DNA from: Porticoccus sp964395715
GTDB lineage: Bacteria > Pseudomonadota > Gammaproteobacteria > Pseudomonadales > Porticoccaceae
Length of the DNA: 64,000 bases
NCBI GenBank assembly: GCA_964395715.1
Contig: CAYNAU010000004.1
Location: forward strand, 62,001-126,000
Direction: 5' to 3'
Position numbers and translations under genes: made by a program. Shown here in pieces: positions 26,758 through 35,053 of this stretch; position 1 is the stretch's first letter, and each line of letters starts with the position of its first letter. Below the pieces are notes generated by a model, which worked only from the letters and a program-made list of their open reading frames with translations, searched no databases and had not been told where the DNA came from.

Positions 26758-27996
26758 TTAGGACTGGGTCCAGAACAACGTATCCCGATCGCTCAACCCC
26801 ATAAGATAGAGAATACCGTCCAGACCCAGTTTTGAGATTGACTGCTTGGCATTAGCTTTCACCAACGGTTTGGCGCGGAATGCTATGCCCAACCCGGCAA
26901 TGCTCAACATCGGCAGGTCATTGGCGCCATCACCCACGGCAATTACCTGCTCCAGTGAAATATTTTCACGGGCAGCAATATCCCGCAGCAATTGCGCCTT
27001 TCGCTGACCGTCCACCACTTCACCAGCGACGCGACCGGTCACCTTGCCCCCTTCAATCTCCAGCTGGTTCGCATAGACATAGTCGATACCCAACTGCTCT
27101 TGAATACGCCGCGCAAAAAAATCGAAACCACCGGACAGAATTGCCGTTTTGTAGCCAAGACGCCTCAGGTTGGAAATCAGCAGTTCAGCGCCCTCGGTAA
27201 GTTTCAGCCGGGCCGAGACGGCATCCAGCACTGCAGCTTCCAGCCCCTGAAGCAACCCCAGGCGCTTGGCAAAACTGGCATTGAAATCCAGCTCGCCACG
27301 CATCGCCGCCTCGGTAATGGCGGCCACTTCATCACCGACGCCGGCCTCCCGCGCCAGCTCATCGATGACTTCCGCTTCAATCAGCGTGGAATCCATATCA
27401 AACACCACCAGACGACGGTTACGCCGGTAGATATTGTCTTCCTGATAGGCGATATCGATATCCAGTTCCGTGGACAACTCCAGCAACGAGGCCCGGAGAG
27501 CACCTAGGTCATCTGGAACGCCGCGCAGGGAAAACTCCACACAGGCCTTGGTATTGGCCTCCATGTGTTCCAGCGGCACCCGACCCGAGAGTCGGGTAAT
27601 TTTGTCAATATTCAATCCCTGTGTAACGGTAACAGCCGTCACACGGGCAATATGGTGCGCTGCCACCCTGCGCGCCAACAGCGTCACGATATGGCGAGGC
27701 TTACCTTGTTGAGCGACCCAGTGTTCGTAGCTTTCCTCTGAAATAGGCTGAAAGCGGACCTTCATATCCATGGCATGGAGGCTGTAGAGAATTTCCTTCT
27801 GCACCTGCTCGGGAGACTGCCCATCCGGAATCTTGGCCAGAATCCCCAGATTGAGATTGTCGTGGATCACCGCCTGGCCGATGTCGAGAATGTCAGCACC
27901 GTGCTCATCCAGCACCCGGGACACCGCACTGGTAATACCGGGCTTGTCCTCACCGGCTACGTTGATCAGTAAAATCTCTCTCACATTGGCATCCAT
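26758..27996 (-). CDS. serB: Phosphoserine phosphatase SerB
   Basis: Last step of serine synthesis. The 412 residues hold two N-terminal ACT domains (about 8-80 and 100-190) and a C-terminal HAD phosphatase with motif I DMDSTLIEAE at about 206, motif II SGGFDFF and motif IV GDGANDLPML. The two-ACT form is long compared with E. coli SerB (322), as in Pseudomonas. It is divergent from a YtjB-like gene, an arrangement also found in E. coli, and convergent with the FimX-like gene. Confidence 0.96.
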   Translation of the reverse strand: MDANVREILLINVAGEDKPGITSAVSRVLDEHGADILDIGQAVIHDNLNLGILAKIPDGQSPEQVQKEILYSLHAMDMKVRFQPISEESYEHWVAQQGKPRHIVTLLARRVAAHHIARVTAVTVTQGLNIDKITRLSGRVPLEHMEANTKACVEFSLRGVPDDLGALRASLLELSTELDIDIAYQEDNIYRRNRRLVVFDMDSTLIEAEVIDELAREAGVGDEVAAITEAAMRGELDFNASFAKRLGLLQGLEAAVLDAVSARLKLTEGAELLISNLRRLGYKTAILSGGFDFFARRIQEQLGIDYVYANQLEIEGGKVTGRVAGEVVDGQRKAQLLRDIAARENISLEQVIAVGDGANDLPMLSIAGLGIAFRAKPLVKANAKQSISKLGLDGILYLMGLSDRDTLFWTQS

Positions 27997-28098
27997 TATG
28001 GGCTAATCAGTCAACCATCTCTTTGGGGCGGGTATTATAGGAGAGCAACGGATAAGATAGAATGCGCCAGTCTGAAACATCACAGGGAATTGTCCCCC

Positions 28099-29304
28099 AT
28101 GGGCAAGCTAGCAAAGTCATACTTAACCCTACTGCCCGCTATTGCCCTCGTCTCGTCCATTCTGTTTGGAGTTGTCCTGCTCTACGCCCTCTCCGTGCAA
28201 CTTGATGAGCTGGGGGAGCAACAGGGAAAGCAACTCAGCCAAACCCTGGCACACCAACTGGCCAAAGCGGTGCGGGATCCACTGATCCACCGCGACAATC
28301 TCAGTCTCCAGGTTGAGCTGGATGAATTAATCACGCTGGAAGGCGTGCAGCAGGTGGCAATTTATGATGTTAACCAGCACCTCATTGCCGAGGCACAACG
28401 CCGCAGGACAGGACATGTCGCACAACATCAGCAGCGCAGCCCGGTGAGTATAGAAACCGCCACCGTGGGTTATGCCGAGGTGGCACTGACAGAATCCTAC
28501 GTCGCCCAAGGTTCTACCCGCATACTGATAACTGCCGGGACAATCTGGGCCGTATTCACACTGGTGCTCGTATTACTGGCCTATCGCGCCGGGAAAAATC
28601 TCTCCGAAAGAATTGCCCGATTAAGTGAGCAACTCCCCGGAAACAGTGGAGATGAACCACTGGACGAGCTCGGGGTCCTCGAACACAGACTGGTACCTTT
28701 GCTCGCGATACCGAGTAGTGAACCGACGCCAGGGGACAACAAACCCGTAGCGCTGCTGGGGATTGCCTGCCGAAACCTCGCCCGTCTTGAAGCACTGGTG
28801 AACCGGGAACATTTTGAGTCGCTCATGAAGCAGCTGGACCAGCTCATTGAGCGCACACTGTACCTCTATGGAGGACGGCGACTGCACGGCGAGCACTACA
28901 ACGTCTATATCGAGTTTATGGGCAGCGATGACGAAGATGACCAGACCATGAATGCAGCCTACTGTGCCGCCGCACTATTGCGACTGTCCGGCACACGGCT
29001 GCAAGGCGAAGGGATTTCTGTTGATCTAGCTGCTGCTGTATATCCGGGGATTTTTCACCGTACCGGATCTACGCTGCTCGACGAACAGACCCAGGCACAG
29101 CAACTTCAGGAACTTCGCGACCTATTGGAGAAATCGGAAAAGGGAGAGATTCTTCTTAACCAGGCGGCCAGCGAGCACCCCTCAGTCGGGGAACTCGACC
29201 TCACACCGCTGGCAGAAGGCAGCCCGTTCTGTCGCATAAATGGCTTTGGCGAAGACGGCGAGAACCTTTTAGCACGGCAACTGGCCGTACTCTCCCACCG
29301 CTAA
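28099..29304 (+). CDS. AhpA/YtjB family inner membrane protein
   Basis: A 401-residue membrane protein with a first membrane helix at about 12-30 and a second at about 148-168. Between them is a periplasmic region of the SMP_2/YtjB type. After the second helix is a long cytoplasmic part of unclear fold. The position divergent from serB matches E. coli ytjB and its Pseudomonas counterpart. The role is not established. The ATG at 28099 has AGGGA upstream; a TTG at 28090 is too close to it. Confidence 0.75.
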   Translation: MGKLAKSYLTLLPAIALVSSILFGVVLLYALSVQLDELGEQQGKQLSQTLAHQLAKAVRDPLIHRDNLSLQVELDELITLEGVQQVAIYDVNQHLIAEAQRRRTGHVAQHQQRSPVSIETATVGYAEVALTESYVAQGSTRILITAGTIWAVFTLVLVLLAYRAGKNLSERIARLSEQLPGNSGDEPLDELGVLEHRLVPLLAIPSSEPTPGDNKPVALLGIACRNLARLEALVNREHFESLMKQLDQLIERTLYLYGGRRLHGEHYNVYIEFMGSDDEDDQTMNAAYCAAALLRLSGTRLQGEGISVDLAAAVYPGIFHRTGSTLLDEQTQAQQLQELRDLLEKSEKGEILLNQAASEHPSVGELDLTPLAEGSPFCRINGFGEDGENLLARQLAVLSHR

Positions 29305-29351
29305 CAACCTACTCCCCTTCCCAAGGCAACAAACTTTTCTAACTTTATAAA

Positions 29352-29380
29352 TTTACGTTTACGTTAACGTAAACTATAGT
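29352..29380 (+). promoter_or_regulatory. liuRABC promoter with LiuR palindrome
   Basis: An 18-bp perfect palindrome GTTTACGTTAACGTAAAC lies at 29357-29374. It sits between a -35-like TTTACG (29352-29357) and a -10-like TATAGT (29375-29380), about 20 bp upstream of the MerR-type regulator gene. TTACGT-type palindromes are the known sites of LiuR, the MerR-family repressor of branched-chain amino acid catabolism in gammaproteobacteria. Confidence 0.8.
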
Positions 29381-29402
29381 TTAATCAGAAACAGGTTTAA
29401 CC

Positions 29403-29807
29403 ATGTCCAGAAGGCACGCTATGGCAGATCAACCCAAGTTCAATATTGGCGAGCTGGCCCGTGAATTCGCCATCACCACCCGCACCATACGCCACTACGA
29501 AGACATTGGCCTGCTGAAACCCATGCGTCGCGGCCAGAACCGCGTTTACAGCCCGGCTGATCGCACCCGTCTGAAGCTGATCTTGAGAGGCAAACGCCTT
29601 GGCTTCAGCCTTGACGAAAGCCGTGCCATTGTTGATCTCTACGACCCTGCCCATGGCAATAAGGAACAACTTCAGGCCCTGCTGGCAGGAATCCAGCAGC
29701 AACGTGACAAACTCAATGCACAGCTGAGCGATATCCACCAGATGCTGTCATCCCTCGATGACGCCGAGGAAAACTGTCGCAAGGCTCTGATGCAATCGCG
29801 TCAGTAG
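29403..29807 (+). CDS. liuR: MerR-family regulator LiuR of leucine/isovalerate catabolism
   Basis: A 134-residue MerR protein with the winged helix at about 13-80 (FNIGELAREFAITTRTIRHYEDIGLL in overlapping pieces) and a dimerisation helix. No metal-binding cysteines are present in the usual MerR positions, which fits an acyl-CoA-type effector. It is directly upstream of liuA, separated by 27 bp, with a palindromic site in its promoter. A second in-frame ATG at 29421 with AAGG upstream is also possible. The name is inferred from context and motif. Confidence 0.85.
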   Translation: MSRRHAMADQPKFNIGELAREFAITTRTIRHYEDIGLLKPMRRGQNRVYSPADRTRLKLILRGKRLGFSLDESRAIVDLYDPAHGNKEQLQALLAGIQQQRDKLNAQLSDIHQMLSSLDDAEENCRKALMQSRQ

Positions 29808-29834
29808 TGCCTTTCCAGATGGGAGGAGCAGACG

Positions 29835-31004
29835 ATGACCTACTCGCTTTCATACCTCGATTTTAATCTCGGTGACGACATCGCCCTGTTTCGTCGCAGT
29901 CTGCAACAATTTACCCACAAAGAAGTGGCGCCACGCGCATCACAAATTGACCGGGATAACAATTTCCCCCGTGACCTGTGGCCGAAATTGGGCGCATTGG
30001 GTGTGCTTGGAATCACGGTACCCGAACAATACGGTGGTAGCGGTATGGGCATCCTTGCTCAGGTGGTAGCCATGGAGGAACTGTCCCGCGCCTCGGCGTC
30101 GGTGGGGCTGTCTTACGGTGCACACGCAAACCTCTGTGTTAACCAGATTTATCGCCACGGCAATGAACAGCAGCGGAAACGCTATCTGCCAAAACTCTGC
30201 ACTGGTGAGCATGTGGGCGCGCTGGCCATGTCTGAACCCAATGCCGGCTCCGATGTGCTGTCCATGGCCCTCAAAGCGGAAAAACGTGGCAAACACTTCC
30301 TTCTTAACGGCAACAAGATGTGGATCACCAACGGCCCTGATGCCGATACCTATGTAGTCTACGCCAGAACCGGAGGTACACCCGGAAAAGCCACCATCAC
30401 TGCGTTTATCGTCGAGCGAGATTTTCCCGGCTTCTCCCGCCACCAGAAACTGGACAAGCTGGGCATGCGCGGCTCCAACACCTGCGAACTGGTGTTTGAA
30501 GACTGCCCGGTGCCAGAGGAAAACGTACTCGGCAGTGAAGGCCATGGTGTGGCGGTACTCATGTCCGGTCTTGATACCGAGCGGGCAGTACTTGCTGGCG
30601 GTCCGGTGGGCATCATGCAGGCCTGTCTGGACGCAGTCCTGCCCTACGTGCATGAGCGACACCAGTTCGGCCAGGCCATCGGTGAATTCCAGCTGGTGCA
30701 GGGCAAACTGGCAGATATGTACGCCGGGCTCAATGCCAGCCGCGCCTACCTGTATGCGGTGGCCAGTGCCTGTGATCGCGGTCAGGAATCCCAAAAAGAT
30801 GCCGCGGCTTTGATCCTGTTCACCGCCGAAATGGCCACCCGCATGGCACTGGATGCCATACAGCTTCTAGGAGGTAACGGCTACATCAACGACTTCCCCA
30901 CAGGTCGACTGCTACGGGACGCCAAGCTCTACGAAATCGGCGCCGGCACCAGCGAGATCCGCCGCATGCTGATCGGTCGGGAACTGTTCCGAGAAACCGC
31001 CTGA
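29835..31004 (+). CDS. liuA: Isovaleryl-CoA dehydrogenase
   Basis: Flavoprotein acyl-CoA dehydrogenase that oxidises isovaleryl-CoA to 3-methylcrotonyl-CoA in leucine breakdown and passes electrons to ETF. The 389 residues show YGAHANLCVNQI, AMSEPNAGSDVLSM, WITNGPDADTY and the C-terminal QLLGGNGYINDFPTGRLLRDAK and GTSEIRRMLIGREL. GGGAGG lies upstream of the start. It is the first structural gene after liuR. Confidence 0.93.
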   Translation: MTYSLSYLDFNLGDDIALFRRSLQQFTHKEVAPRASQIDRDNNFPRDLWPKLGALGVLGITVPEQYGGSGMGILAQVVAMEELSRASASVGLSYGAHANLCVNQIYRHGNEQQRKRYLPKLCTGEHVGALAMSEPNAGSDVLSMALKAEKRGKHFLLNGNKMWITNGPDADTYVVYARTGGTPGKATITAFIVERDFPGFSRHQKLDKLGMRGSNTCELVFEDCPVPEENVLGSEGHGVAVLMSGLDTERAVLAGGPVGIMQACLDAVLPYVHERHQFGQAIGEFQLVQGKLADMYAGLNASRAYLYAVASACDRGQESQKDAAALILFTAEMATRMALDAIQLLGGNGYINDFPTGRLLRDAKLYEIGAGTSEIRRMLIGRELFRETA

Positions 31005-31037
31005 GCGGTTCCAGAATCCTTTGTGGAGGCTTACAAG

Positions 31038-32645
31038 ATGGCCATCCTCGACAGCAAACTTGATACCACCAGTCCCGAGTTCCAGCACAACAGCCAGCAT
31101 ATGCAGAAGCTGGTAGATAAACTGGAACATACCCTGAAACAGGTGCAACTGGGCGGAGGTGAAAGCGCCAGGCAGCGCCATCAGGCGCGCGGCAAACTGC
31201 TGCCCCGGGAGCGCATTGCTCACCTGCTCGACGCCGACAGTCCCTTCCTGGAACTGTCCCCCCTGGCCGCCTGGCAGGTGTACGAGGACGCGGTACCGGC
31301 GGCAGGTCTGATCAGCGGCATTGGCAGGGTGTCCGGCCAGGATTGCCTGATCATCGCCAACGACGCCACCGTCAAGGGCGGCACCTACTACCCGCTGACC
31401 GTAAAGAAACACCTGCGCGCCCAGCAGATCGCCGCCGACAATCACCTGCCCTGCATCTACCTGGTGGATTCCGGCGGCGCCTACCTGCCCAGCCAGGACG
31501 AGGTGTTCCCGGATCGCGAGCACTTCGGCCGCATCTTTTACAACCAGGCCAACCTGTCGGCCCAAAACATTCCCCAGATCGCCGTGGTGATGGGTTCCTG
31601 CACCGCCGGCGGTGCCTATGTACCGGCCATGTCCGATGAAACCATTATCGTTCGGGAACAGGGCACCATCTTTATCGGCGGTCCACCGCTGGTAAAAGCC
31701 GCCACCGGCGAAACCATCAGTGCCGAGGAGCTGGGTGGCGCGGAACTGCACTGCCGCACCTCCGGGGTGGCGGACCACTTGGCAGAGGACGACCACCACG
31801 CCCTGGAACTGGCGCGGCACTGCGTGGCGAGGCTGAACCGCAAGCTTCCGGCGCCGTTCGAGCTGGCAACACCGGTGGAACCGCTATTCGACGCGCAAGA
31901 GCTGTACGGGGTGATCCCCGCCGAGCGCCGCCTCGGCTACAACGTGCGCGAGGTTATCGCCCGGCTGGTGGACGGCTCCGAGTTCGACGAATTCAAGGCG
32001 TTGTATGGTCCCACCCTGGTGTGCGGCTTTGCCCGCTGGCAGGGCTATCCCATCGGCATCGTCGCCAACAACGGCATCCTCTTCAGCGAGTCCGCCCAGA
32101 AGGGCGCGCACTTTATCGAACTCTGTGCCCAGCGCGGCATTCCGCTACTGTTCCTGCAGAACATCACCGGCTTCATGGTGGGGCAGCGCTACGAAGCCGG
32201 CGGTATCGCCAAGCACGGCGCCAAGCTGGTGATGGCGGTGGCCTGTGCCCAGGTACCGAAATTCACGGTGCTGATCGGCGGTTCCTACGGCGCCGGCAAT
32301 TACGGTATGTGCGGCCGTGCCTACGACCCGCGCTTCCTGTTCATGTGGCCCAATGCGCGCATTTCCGTAATGGGCGGTGAACAGGCCGCCGGGGTACTGG
32401 CCCAGGTCAAGCGGGAACAGATGGAGCGGGAGGGCAAGTCCTGGAGCGATGCGGAGGAAAAGGCTTTCAGGATGCCCATCGTCGAGCGATACGAGGCCCA
32501 GGGCAACCCCTACTACGCCTCGGCCAGGCTCTGGGACGATGGCGTTATCGACCCGGTACAGACCCGCGAGGTGATTGGCCACTGCCTGGCCATTGCCGCC
32601 AACTGCCCCATTGAGGAGACCCGCTTCGGGGTGTTCCGAATGTAG
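31038..32645 (+). CDS. liuB: 3-Methylcrotonyl-CoA carboxylase beta subunit
   Basis: Carboxyltransferase subunit of MCC, converting 3-methylcrotonyl-CoA to 3-methylglutaconyl-CoA with the biotinylated alpha subunit. The 535 residues have two crotonase-like halves, with DSGGAYLPSQDEVFPD, GSCTAGGAYVPAMSDE and GSYGAGNYGMCGRAYDPRF. The ATG at 31038 has GGAGG; a GTG at 31023 is less likely. No alpha subunit gene (liuD) is present in the window. Confidence 0.94.
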   Translation: MAILDSKLDTTSPEFQHNSQHMQKLVDKLEHTLKQVQLGGGESARQRHQARGKLLPRERIAHLLDADSPFLELSPLAAWQVYEDAVPAAGLISGIGRVSGQDCLIIANDATVKGGTYYPLTVKKHLRAQQIAADNHLPCIYLVDSGGAYLPSQDEVFPDREHFGRIFYNQANLSAQNIPQIAVVMGSCTAGGAYVPAMSDETIIVREQGTIFIGGPPLVKAATGETISAEELGGAELHCRTSGVADHLAEDDHHALELARHCVARLNRKLPAPFELATPVEPLFDAQELYGVIPAERRLGYNVREVIARLVDGSEFDEFKALYGPTLVCGFARWQGYPIGIVANNGILFSESAQKGAHFIELCAQRGIPLLFLQNITGFMVGQRYEAGGIAKHGAKLVMAVACAQVPKFTVLIGGSYGAGNYGMCGRAYDPRFLFMWPNARISVMGGEQAAGVLAQVKREQMEREGKSWSDAEEKAFRMPIVERYEAQGNPYYASARLWDDGVIDPVQTREVIGHCLAIAANCPIEETRFGVFRM

Positions 32646-32672
32646 CGACCCCATCCAACCCAGGTGATTGTT

Positions 32673-33461
32673 ATGAGCAAACCCAGTGTCACTACCCAAA
32701 TCGATCGGCGTGGCGTCGCCACTGTCACCCTGGATCGCCCGGAGCGACACAACGCCTTTGACGACATCGTGATCGCCGAGCTCAGCACGGCCTTCCAGGA
32801 CGTGGCGAGCGATAACAACGTCCGGGTGATGGTACTGGCCGCCACCGGCAAGCACTTTTCCACCGGCGCCGACCTGGCCTGGATGAGACGCATGGGCAAC
32901 GCCAACTACGACGACAATCTGTCAGATGCAGAAACCCTGGCCAATATGCTGCGCGTCCTCAACGAGTTGCCCAAGCCTACCATCGCCCGGGTGCAGGGCA
33001 GTGCCTGGGGTGGCGCCTTGGGGCTGATTTGTTGCTGCGACTTTGCAGTGGGTGCCAGCAGCGCCACTTTCCGCTTCAGCGAAGTACGTTTGGGACTGGT
33101 GCCTGCCACCATCAGCCCCTATGTGATCGCCGCCATTGGCCTGCGGGCGGCGCGGCGCTACTTTCTGAGCGCCGAATCCATTACCGCCGACACGGCAAGA
33201 CAACTGGGCATTATCAGTGAAGTCGTCGATGAAGAACGACTGGATGAGGTAGTGGAGACCTGGATCGATCAGCTGCTGAACAATGGGCCCAGCGCTCTGG
33301 CAGAAACAAAACAGTTGATAGCCCATGTTGCTGACAAACCCATCGACGACCAGCTGCTATGGTATACCAGTGAAACCATCGCACGGCTGAGGGTATCCCC
33401 CGAGGGCAGGGAGGGGTTATCTGCATTTCTGGAAAAGCGTCTTCCCCATTGGACAGCCTGA
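32673..33461 (+). CDS. liuC: Methylglutaconyl-CoA hydratase
   Basis: Enoyl-CoA hydratase/crotonase family enzyme expected to hydrate 3-methylglutaconyl-CoA to HMG-CoA. The 262 residues contain the oxyanion-hole loops around KHFSTGADLAWMRRMG and RVQGSAWGGALGLICC, and FSEVRLGLVPATISPYV. It follows liuB by 27 bp. The ATG at 32673 has AGGTG upstream; a GTG at 32664 is possible. The operon ends here, next to a convergent gene, with no HMG-CoA lyase following. Confidence 0.9.
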   Translation: MSKPSVTTQIDRRGVATVTLDRPERHNAFDDIVIAELSTAFQDVASDNNVRVMVLAATGKHFSTGADLAWMRRMGNANYDDNLSDAETLANMLRVLNELPKPTIARVQGSAWGGALGLICCCDFAVGASSATFRFSEVRLGLVPATISPYVIAAIGLRAARRYFLSAESITADTARQLGIISEVVDEERLDEVVETWIDQLLNNGPSALAETKQLIAHVADKPIDDQLLWYTSETIARLRVSPEGREGLSAFLEKRLPHWTA

Positions 33462-33462
33462 G

Positions 33463-34008
33463 TCAGTAGTGCCCTAGGAACACTTCACCGCTGGCCAGCA
33501 ACTGGGTGGGTTCCTTTCCCGTGCCCTTGTAGACAGCTGCCACCTCGGCGAAATAACGGTTGCCGCGGCCACCGGAACAGGGTGGCAGGTAAGCGCCGGG
33601 CTCGCCGCGCCCCCCCTGATGAGGCCGCTCCAGAAACATGCCCTTTGGCAGCTCGAAGGACTCTCCGGCCACAACAGGTATCTCGATGCTGTTATGCAAC
33701 CTGCCGGTCCAGAGACCGATCATGCCATGGCCACCGTGATCCATCAGGAACCAGCTGCGATCACTGAAGGCAACAATAACGGCATTGGCTTCATCGGGAA
33801 TACCACTCACTTTCAATAGCGGCGTTGAACCATGGCCACCAAATTTCTTGCACTGCTGCCCTTCGGGAATGGCATAGCCGTCCCATGCCTGGTCCGCCAG
33901 GCTCACCTGTAACTCGGCCACCCTGTCGGCAAGCTGATATTCAAAGGTGTCGCAACCGGAGAGCACCGCGGCCAGAACCAGCCAGACAGCCGTAGGGATT
34001 ATTTTCAT
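33463..34008 (-). CDS. Putative lipoprotein, YbhB/PEBP-like
   Basis: A 181-residue protein with a lipoprotein signal (lipobox LSGC, Cys19). The rest resembles the YbhB/YbcL (phosphatidylethanolamine-binding) fold: STPLLKVSGIPDEANAVIV, DHGGHGM and, near the end, LPPCSGG and NRYFAEVAAVY, corresponding to the ligand-site segments of that family. The similarity is partial and I rate it moderate. No function is clear. It is convergent with liuC (stops 1 bp apart) and transcribed in the same direction as the guanidine operon, 112 bp after the EamA gene. Confidence 0.6.
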   Translation of the reverse strand: MKIIPTAVWLVLAAVLSGCDTFEYQLADRVAELQVSLADQAWDGYAIPEGQQCKKFGGHGSTPLLKVSGIPDEANAVIVAFSDRSWFLMDHGGHGMIGLWTGRLHNSIEIPVVAGESFELPKGMFLERPHQGGRGEPGAYLPPCSGGRGNRYFAEVAAVYKGTGKEPTQLLASGEVFLGHY

Positions 34009-34081
34009 GGGGCATATTCCTTCGAATCAAAATAGGCCCATGCTAGAGACAGATGCTTAACAGACTCTTAAGACAAAACGC

Positions 34082-34097
34082 GCTCTTCAAGAAGAGC
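34082..34097 (-). terminator. Possible weak terminator after the EamA gene
   Basis: GCTCTTC and GAAGAGC form a 7-bp stem; on the minus strand GCGTTTTG follows. It is located 24 bp past the EamA stop, and the lipoprotein gene starts 74 bp further on. Confidence 0.4.
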
Positions 34098-34120
34098 AAA
34101 CGGAGCAGGGTGAGAGCAAC

Positions 34121-34975
34121 CTAACGACGTTCGAGAATCACCAGGGCGATACCACCCAGCACGGCCAGGGAAGCCAGTACCAGCCGCATACCTAGGGGCT
34201 CACCCAACAACAACACGCCACCAGCAGCGGCGATAACCGGCACACTGAGCTGGACGGTGGCAGCACTGGCCGCTTTCAAAAACGGCAGCGCGGTATACCA
34301 GATGGCGTAGCCCATACCGGAGGCCAACGCACCGGAGGCCAGTGCGTACCCCACCCCAGCGGGATCAATACTGAATTTTGGAATGGTGAGAATACTTAAC
34401 AACAACGCGAACGGCACTGCGTAGCGAAAATTACCGGCAGTCACCCGGGTGGCATCGCCACCGCGGCGCCCCCGCAGGGAATAGAGTCCCCAGGCCACAC
34501 CTGCCAACACCATCAGACCGGCACCCAGGACTGGCGGTGCGGACACACCGGGCGACAACAAGCCCACCAAGCCTGCGATAGCCAGGCAAACTCCCAGCCA
34601 CTGTATTGATCGCAACCGTTCGCCGGTCCACAGGCCATGTCCGATCATGGTCACCTGTACCGCAGCAAACAGCAGCAGCGCACCCGTAGCCGCTGTCAGG
34701 CTCAGATAGGCAAAGGAAAACGCCGCCGCGTAGGCAAACAGCCAGAGCCCTGACAGCCAACTGCCCTGCCCCTCGCGGTGATCCCGACGCAGGGAAACAA
34801 TCAGCCACAACACCAGGGCACCGGACAGCAACCGCAGGGAGGTAAAACTGGCGGCGTCGATGGCAGTATCCCGTAAGGCAGCCCGGCACAACAGGGAGTT
34901 GCCGGCAAACGCCACCATGGCCAGCGCCGTCAGCGATAGCGCTCGCAGGGACAACCCTTGAGTGACATTAGACAT
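34121..34975 (-). CDS. EamA family (drug/metabolite superfamily) transporter
   Basis: A 284-residue membrane protein with ten predicted helices in two EamA halves (about 12-140 and 150-280). EamA proteins are mostly exporters of metabolites; the substrate cannot be assigned. It is in the same direction as atzF with a 78-bp gap, so it may be the last gene of the guanidine operon. It is not an SMR-type Gdx guanidinium exporter (those have about 105 residues). Confidence 0.82.
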   Translation of the reverse strand: MSNVTQGLSLRALSLTALAMVAFAGNSLLCRAALRDTAIDAASFTSLRLLSGALVLWLIVSLRRDHREGQGSWLSGLWLFAYAAAFSFAYLSLTAATGALLLFAAVQVTMIGHGLWTGERLRSIQWLGVCLAIAGLVGLLSPGVSAPPVLGAGLMVLAGVAWGLYSLRGRRGGDATRVTAGNFRYAVPFALLLSILTIPKFSIDPAGVGYALASGALASGMGYAIWYTALPFLKAASAATVQLSVPVIAAAGGVLLLGEPLGMRLVLASLAVLGGIALVILERR

Positions 34976-35053
34976 GCTTGGGCTCCGGAAGGAGGGATGC
35001 CATCAACCATAGCATCCCGCCACCTGATAGCCCAATAGCGGTGAATCCGCTTC

